Shown in pieces: positions 60,236 to 64,000 of a stretch of 64,000 nt of DNA. Position 1 is the first letter of the stretch, and each line of letters starts with the position of its first letter. Made by a program: the position numbers and the translations under genes. The notes under the pieces are model-generated. The model searched no databases, was not told the DNA's origin, and worked only from the letters and a program-made list of their open reading frames with translations. The stretch spans positions 16,477-80,476 of the forward strand of contig WAKQ01000014.1 of NCBI GenBank assembly GCA_015523295.1, in the 5' to 3' direction. Source of the stretch: Desulfurococcales archaeon (GTDB taxonomy: Archaea; Thermoproteota; Thermoprotei_A; Sulfolobales; NBVN01).

Positions 60236-60838
60236 TTAGATCTCTATATTCGCATGTTTTTTCTTTAAGTCTTCCTCGGTTTTCCCAAGCATTCTCATTA
60301 GCTCCGCAACGATCGAATCCAGTACTACAAGTGCTGTAATTTCAAAGAGCGTCCCTAAAGGAGCTAGGGGCTCGTAAATCCCTATTAATTGTCTCACATT
60401 GTAATCGTCTTCAGAGCTAACCTTAGTTCTTCCAGGCACCCTTATCACGAGGTCTGAAATCCTCCCGAGTGGGGAATCCGGATATGTTGTAAGAGATACT
60501 ACGGCAGCGCCTATATCCTTAGCTACTTCTGCAGCGGAGACTACGAGCTTTGTGCGTCCAGAGCCCGAGATGGCGATAACTACATCTCCTGGTTCGAGGG
60601 CAGGTACTATGGTCTCACCGAGTACGTAAACAGTGAAACCCATATGCATTAATCTCATCGCAAAAGCCTTGCCTACAAGACCGGATCTTCCAGCACCTAT
60701 TACCAGAACTTTTTTACCTTCTTTATACACTCTCCCCAGAAGCCTGACAAATTGACTTATTTCTTCGCTACTCAGACGCTCTAATGCTTGAGTGAGGAAT
60801 GAGGTTATCAACGCATATGACTCCTTGAATACTTCCAC
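60236..60838 (-). CDS. hxlB: 6-phospho-3-hexuloisomerase
   Basis: A 200-residue SIS-fold isomerase that interconverts hexulose-6-phosphate and fructose-6-phosphate. In archaea it works with hexulose-phosphate synthase to make ribulose-5-phosphate in place of the oxidative pentose phosphate path. Signatures: VLVIGAGRSGLVGKAFAMRL, VVIAISGSGRTKLV, AAVVSLTTYPDSPLG, and the typical C-terminus LGKTEEDLKKKHANIE. The GTG start lies about 30 bases after a minus-strand CTTAAAAACC TATA element. The synthase gene is not adjacent. Confidence 0.9.
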   Translation of the reverse strand: MEVFKESYALITSFLTQALERLSSEEISQFVRLLGRVYKEGKKVLVIGAGRSGLVGKAFAMRLMHMGFTVYVLGETIVPALEPGDVVIAISGSGRTKLVVSAAEVAKDIGAAVVSLTTYPDSPLGRISDLVIRVPGRTKVSSEDDYNVRQLIGIYEPLAPLGTLFEITALVVLDSIVAELMRMLGKTEEDLKKKHANIEI

Positions 60839-60936
60839 TCGTTCCCTTGCTAAACATGATGTTGACCGGTTTTTAAGTTTGCGTGATAAAGTTATCTTTA
60901 AGAGCCTCGAAGCTATTCTACTTTGCTAGCTCCTCA

Positions 60937-61038
60937 GATGATGAGGGAGGTGATCTCTGAGCATCCTTATAATTTGGGAGTAAGAAGTCTTCTTGGGAGA
61001 GGTGATGACGCTCCCTACTCTCTCTGAAGAGAGACGTT
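60937..61038 (+). ncRNA. Tandem box C/D-like elements and hairpin in the hxlB/nuclease gap
   Basis: This is the longest gene-free stretch in the window (60839-61097, 258 bases). It holds ATGATGA (60937-60943), exactly 12 bases, then CTGA (60956-60959); and further on GTGATGA (61001-61007), 15 bases, then CTGA (61023-61026). The second CTGA sits in the loop of TCTCT-CTGA-AGAGA. Perfect C and D boxes at guide-like spacing suggest one or two C/D-type RNAs, but the internal boxes are 41 bases apart instead of the usual few. A regulatory repeat is the alternative. Confidence 0.3.
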
Positions 61039-61112
61039 GTTTAAGCATTACCCTTGTTTGTATAGGGAGTGGAGATGTGGAATCACTAATCTGGTGATTG
61101 GGGGTAAGGTTG

Positions 61113-61796
61113 TTGAGTAAGGGTGAGCTCTTAGAGCTTCTTAAGGGATTAAATGAGGGCGGAGGTTGCCTAAGCTCCGAGGAGTTGAAGGACATCTTTA
61201 AGAAATATGCAACTCTGCTTCCAGAGGGAGTCACATATAAGGGGATTGACGGAGAGTTATGTGTTAGGTCGTTAGTTCCTCTAGCCTTAAATGGGCTATC
61301 GCTTGGTTTATCAGCGTATACCGTCTCCAAGTACCTTAACTGGAAGGATTTTGAGGTTCTTGTTAAGCACTACCTAGAGTTGAGCGGATATGAGGCAGTA
61401 AGATCGGTGAGACTTAAGAACAGGAGATATGAGATAGATGTTCTAGCTACTGACTCGATTAGAGGATTAGGGCTAGCTATAGATTGCAAACATTGGTCAC
61501 CGGGGTACTCTAAACGAGGCAAGCTAGGGGCTGTGGCTGAGCTGCATAGGAGTAAAGTCGAGTTATTAGCTAGCGAATGTAATAAGCACCTAACGTCCAT
61601 CCCCGGATTAAGGGGGTGTAAGTGGTTGCTGCCAGTAGTGGTTACACTTACAGGTTCAGTTAGGGGGTATTTCAGAGGGAGCTTTATAGTCCCTGTAGAG
61701 AGTCTAAGGGACTTTATAGTGAGGCTTGATTTCTATGTTGACCTTCTGAGTGGAGATGAAGGTATGGTGCTCAACCCATGCTTCTCGGAGGGCTAA
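61113..61796 (+). CDS. PD-(D/E)XK endonuclease-like protein (Mrr/RecB-type)
   Basis: A 227-residue protein. The N-terminal ~90 residues are helical (LKGLNEGGGCLSSEELKDIF), and the C-terminal ~130 hold a restriction-endonuclease fold: FEVLVKHYLELSGYEAVRSV, RYEIDVLATDS (catalytic Asp), LAIDCKHWSPGYS (D-x-K) and, later, a VPVESLRDFI helix. This is the Mrr/archaeal Holliday-resolvase-like nuclease layout, with a substrate that could be DNA ends, methylated DNA or RNA. No methyltransferase is next to it, so it is not an obvious restriction system. The start (TTG 61113 or an earlier TTG) is uncertain. It overlaps the small membrane gene convergently by 4 bases. Confidence 0.72.
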   Translation: MSKGELLELLKGLNEGGGCLSSEELKDIFKKYATLLPEGVTYKGIDGELCVRSLVPLALNGLSLGLSAYTVSKYLNWKDFEVLVKHYLELSGYEAVRSVRLKNRRYEIDVLATDSIRGLGLAIDCKHWSPGYSKRGKLGAVAELHRSKVELLASECNKHLTSIPGLRGCKWLLPVVVTLTGSVRGYFRGSFIVPVESLRDFIVRLDFYVDLLSGDEGMVLNPCFSEG

Positions 61797-62029
61797 GAAG
61801 TGTTTGCGGGTGTCCCAGTAGAATTTGACGGTGTATTGGTTGAAGGGTTAGTCACAGTTACAACCGGCTGGAAGCTCGTTGTGTTCGTGATAGATGTTGA
61901 GTTTGTGAGTGACTGCTTCGCGACCTGAAGCCCATACCATCCAAGCACTATAGCCACTACCATCAATGCAATGAGGACTAAAGCACCTGCTAGATATCTT
62001 CCTTCCTCACCTTTCTTCCCACTACTCAT
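61793..62029 (-). CDS. Small single-pass membrane protein with Ser/Thr/Asn-rich outer tail
   Basis: A 78-residue protein: a short charged cytoplasmic start (MSSGKKGEEGR), one long hydrophobic helix (residues ~12-36, ending in LGWYGLQVA), and a tail of about 40 residues made of Ser, Thr, Asn and Pro. The tail has several N-x-S/T sequons (NST, NTT, NPS, NTS), so it would be heavily glycosylated outside the cell. The start at 62029 removes five unlikely residues from the track ORF. It is divergent from the site-2 protease gene. Function unknown; a pilin-like or S-layer-associated role is possible. Confidence 0.6.
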   Translation of the reverse strand: MSSGKKGEEGRYLAGALVLIALMVVAIVLGWYGLQVAKQSLTNSTSITNTTSFQPVVTVTNPSTNTPSNSTGTPANTS

Positions 62030-62145
62030 GACTCTTAACCACACACGTTTTGTGTGCCGGAAATATAAGTTAAGCGGTGGATGCGGACTGGCTTAAGGCA
62101 TCAATATATTAGGCATGCAAAACAAACCTCTTGAGGAATGATGTC

Positions 62146-63309
62146 ATGATAAGCTTCGCTCAAGCGCTGCTCTACATAGTCATTCTAGAGGTAGTAGTGT
62201 TCACATGGTTAAGTACGGATAAATCATTGAAGGATAAATTAGAGGCTAAAGGCATATCGATCTCTCCACTAATGCTCATGGTGGATGTAGGTAGAGTTCC
62301 TAGGCTTAAGAAAATCACGTCCTCCCCCATTACTAAAACGCTCTTCTTTAGTGCTGGCTTAATCAATTTCGTTGCGTTACTCGCATTATTCTACTGGCAG
62401 GTCCTGCCCTCACTCTACCATATCTTCTACACTTTAATTTATGGTGTGGGGGAGGCTACCTCGCCATTTGTTCCTGTAATTCCAGGGGTTACTATAGGGC
62501 TGGATGCTTTTCCCTACATACTTATAACCTTAGCTCTAGGTGTCGCTGTCCACGAGTTCTTCCATGCATTAGCCGCCTACTCAGTAGGGTGGAGAGTTGA
62601 CGCATGGGGAATTGGGATCCTCTTGATATTTCCGCTTGCTTATGTCAAGCCGAATGAAGATGACTACAATAGGGCTGACCTTAAAGCAAAGGCAACTGTA
62701 TTGACGGCCGGGGTATTAGCGAATACATTGCTCTTTCTCTTAGCCGTACCTTTACTGCCTGCGATAGCTTCCCAGATCTCGACAGCCCCTACAATCGTCG
62801 GCATAATGAGTAATTCACCTCAACTCCCAGCGGTTAAGGCAGGAATTCATGCACCTTCCGTCATCATATCTGTTAACGAAACGCAGGTTAAAACCATCAG
62901 TGAGTTCATCCATATTCTCCAGCCCTACAGGAACGCTACGGTACTGATAAAGCTTAAGCTAGTCCCAGCTAAGATTGTTAACGGGCAGGTTCTCTATAAC
63001 GCCTCTAACGCCGTGACTTACACGATTGTGAAGCCCTCTGGAAGCATGATAGGTATCTACCTTCAAGACCTCCCTGTTTACGGGACTAACCCGTTAGCAA
63101 TAGAAGGGGTTAGGTTCACCTACTGGCTGGAAATAATAAACATATCCTTAGGCCTCATTAATGCTGCCCCCCTCTACATATCAGACGGAGGCAGGTTAAT
63201 CAGTGAGCTCCTTAAAGGTAAGCCTGGATATTTAAACCATTTAATACAAGGTGGGACGCTCATTGCAATAGCGATACTAGCCACTGTAGGATTCCTTAAC
63301 TTTACCTGA
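62146..63309 (+). CDS. Site-2 protease (M50 family) with PDZ-like insert
   Basis: An intramembrane zinc metalloprotease of about 387 residues. The zinc motif is AVHEFFHALAAYSVG (HExxH) in the second core helix region. The paired aspartate is in PLYISDGGRLISELL near residue 350 (the NPxPxxDGG-like motif in altered form). Between them a loop with PAVKAGIHAPSVIISVNETQV suggests a PDZ domain facing outward. Six or seven TM segments are visible. The ATG at 62146 follows GAGGA by about 9 bases and is preferred to the track's TTG. It may cleave membrane-bound regulators; the target is unknown. Confidence 0.85.
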   Translation: MISFAQALLYIVILEVVVFTWLSTDKSLKDKLEAKGISISPLMLMVDVGRVPRLKKITSSPITKTLFFSAGLINFVALLALFYWQVLPSLYHIFYTLIYGVGEATSPFVPVIPGVTIGLDAFPYILITLALGVAVHEFFHALAAYSVGWRVDAWGIGILLIFPLAYVKPNEDDYNRADLKAKATVLTAGVLANTLLFLLAVPLLPAIASQISTAPTIVGIMSNSPQLPAVKAGIHAPSVIISVNETQVKTISEFIHILQPYRNATVLIKLKLVPAKIVNGQVLYNASNAVTYTIVKPSGSMIGIYLQDLPVYGTNPLAIEGVRFTYWLEIINISLGLINAAPLYISDGGRLISELLKGKPGYLNHLIQGGTLIAIAILATVGFLNFT

Positions 63310-63312
63310 GCT

Positions 63313-63927
63313 TTAGAAGTGCTTCATGCATGAGAGAACATTTTTATGGATTTCTATCATACTTATGTCCTCCAGAGCCTCCGCCATATCAAGTGCCTTA
63401 TAAGGCGTTATTGAGGCCACTACCACACCATGATTGAGCAGCACCACTGCCTTACACCCTTTTATCGCCCTCGCTACTGCCTTAGCAAGTTCGGGGGAGC
63501 CTGCAGGAAGTGAGGGCACAGTACTCACGCAGTCCCCCAACAGCTCACCCTCAACGTACTTAGTTGGGTCTATGGAGAGGCCAGCAGAATAAAGGGCTAG
63601 GGTCTTCGGGTTATGGGTATGGAGTACTGCCTTAATGTTTTCATCAGTGAGATAGATAGCCTGATGCATTCTCCACTCCATAGATGCCTTCTTACCGCTT
63701 AAAGAGAGCTGAGGACCTAAATCGAAGGGGACATATACCATGTCCTCCGGAGTCAGGACGTGCTTCGGCACTTGCGAGGGTGTTATATAGAAGCCGTCAC
63801 CCCATCTAAAACTTGCGTTACCCCCTAGCAGATCCACTAACCCACGTTCATGAGCTAGTCTCATAACATCCCCTAAAGCAGCAAGAAGTTTCCCGAGCCT
63901 CTCATTCTCCTCAGACACACCTACCAC
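63313..63927 (-). CDS. Class II aldolase (fuculose-phosphate aldolase-like)
   Basis: A 204-residue zinc-dependent class II aldolase/adducin-family protein. The zinc histidines are in LHTHNP and LLNHGVVV, and the glutamate is in AIYLTDENIKAVLHTHN or EGELLGD; the phosphate-binding start is LLGGNASFRWGDGFYITPS. Archaeal members are fuculose-1-phosphate aldolases, often used to make deoxyribose- or isoprenoid-related sugars, or act in methylthio-ribulose metabolism. The exact substrate is not readable. The start is a GTG at 63927 or 63918; the latter is preceded by GGTGG. It ends 3 bases beyond the protease gene's stop. Confidence 0.83.
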   Translation of the reverse strand: MVGVSEENERLGKLLAALGDVMRLAHERGLVDLLGGNASFRWGDGFYITPSQVPKHVLTPEDMVYVPFDLGPQLSLSGKKASMEWRMHQAIYLTDENIKAVLHTHNPKTLALYSAGLSIDPTKYVEGELLGDCVSTVPSLPAGSPELAKAVARAIKGCKAVVLLNHGVVVASITPYKALDMAEALEDISMIEIHKNVLSCMKHF

Positions 63928-64000
63928 CCGATTAAATGATCAAGGTTACACTAAATTTTAATGGTGCGGCCCCCGGAACATCCGCCCCTTACCCCCTAAC

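Noticed and set aside
60588-60604. GGTTCGAGG resembling a tRNA T-loop
   Set aside because: It lies in frame inside hxlB and no cloverleaf can be drawn around it.
60926-61330. 134-residue minus-strand ORF
   Set aside because: It runs against the nuclease gene and over the C/D-like gap, with low-complexity serine/proline-rich sequence.
63960-64000. GC-rich end of the window as a tRNA or rRNA start
   Set aside because: Neither strand gives a T-loop or acceptor stem, and only about 40 bases are available; it could be the edge of an RNA gene but cannot be supported.

Overview
The window is a chromosomal segment of a thermophilic archaeon, most likely from the Thermoproteota/TACK side, although no rRNA gene is present to place it. 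The evidence is archaeal EF-2 with a diphthamide loop, archaeal two-subunit PheRS, Hel308, NurA-HerA, archaeal-type riboflavin synthase, SurE, AglD-like and PMT-like membrane proteins, ADP-forming acyl-CoA synthetase subunits, and TATA-type promoters with very short leaders. Many genes start with GTG or TTG and many neighbours overlap by 4 bases (ATGA/GTGA). Coding density is very high: no gap exceeds 300 bases, and the longest (60839-61097) holds only promoter-like and box C/D-like sequence. I see no CRISPR array, insertion sequence, tRNA, rRNA or replication origin.

Layout. 1-9.7 kb: end of EF-2, a sugar-nucleotide epimerase with a DHH-like partner, a K+-independent-type membrane pyrophosphatase, a corrinoid adenosyltransferase, a 44-residue twin CX3CX3C microprotein missed by the ORF track, SAH hydrolase, a nitrilase-family amidase and a PMT-like glycosyltransferase. 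9.7-19 kb: pyruvate phosphate dikinase, an Lrp regulator divergent from glutamine synthetase, MetRS beta-like protein, a DUF35-thiolase-HMG-CoA-synthase-like operon whose third member is degenerate, an AglD-like protein and MoaB. 19-31 kb: PhoU/TrkA-C protein, PheST, Hel308, a radical SAM protein, a Cas4-like nuclease with a PHP phosphoesterase, and an ADP-forming acyl-CoA synthetase alpha subunit. 31-43 kb: a four-gene dye-linked (proline-type) dehydrogenase complex, MoeA, SurE, NurA-HerA, GlmS and a GlmU-like protein. 43-51 kb: a second acyl-CoA synthetase alpha subunit joined to IorAB, then a lipoate locus (LipS2, LplB, LplA, LipS1). 51-55 kb: a translationally coupled three-gene operon of unknown function. 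55-64 kb: riboflavin synthase, glutamate dehydrogenase, an atypical kinase, a JAMM protein, an EMAP-domain RNA-binding protein, a box C/D sRNA candidate, hexuloisomerase, a PD-(D/E)XK nuclease, a site-2 protease and a class II aldolase.

How the genes fit together. Glutamate dehydrogenase, IorAB, the acyl-CoA synthetase alpha subunits and the proline-type dehydrogenase suggest amino-acid (peptide) oxidation with ATP made from acyl-CoA. PPDK and the membrane pyrophosphatase link pyruvate/PEP and PPi metabolism. MoaB and MoeA point to a molybdenum or tungsten cofactor. The lipoate locus implies a lipoylated enzyme elsewhere in the genome.

The most unusual item is the 51.3-55.4 kb operon. Its first product looks along its whole length like an FtsZ/tubulin-fold protein that has lost the GTP-binding loops. 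It is coupled to a roughly 10-TM protein with a long helical tail and to a protein with a PH-like N-terminus. Other notable items are the HMG-CoA-synthase pseudo-enzyme, the microprotein, and a box C/D sRNA candidate whose second guide matches the 16S 530 loop.
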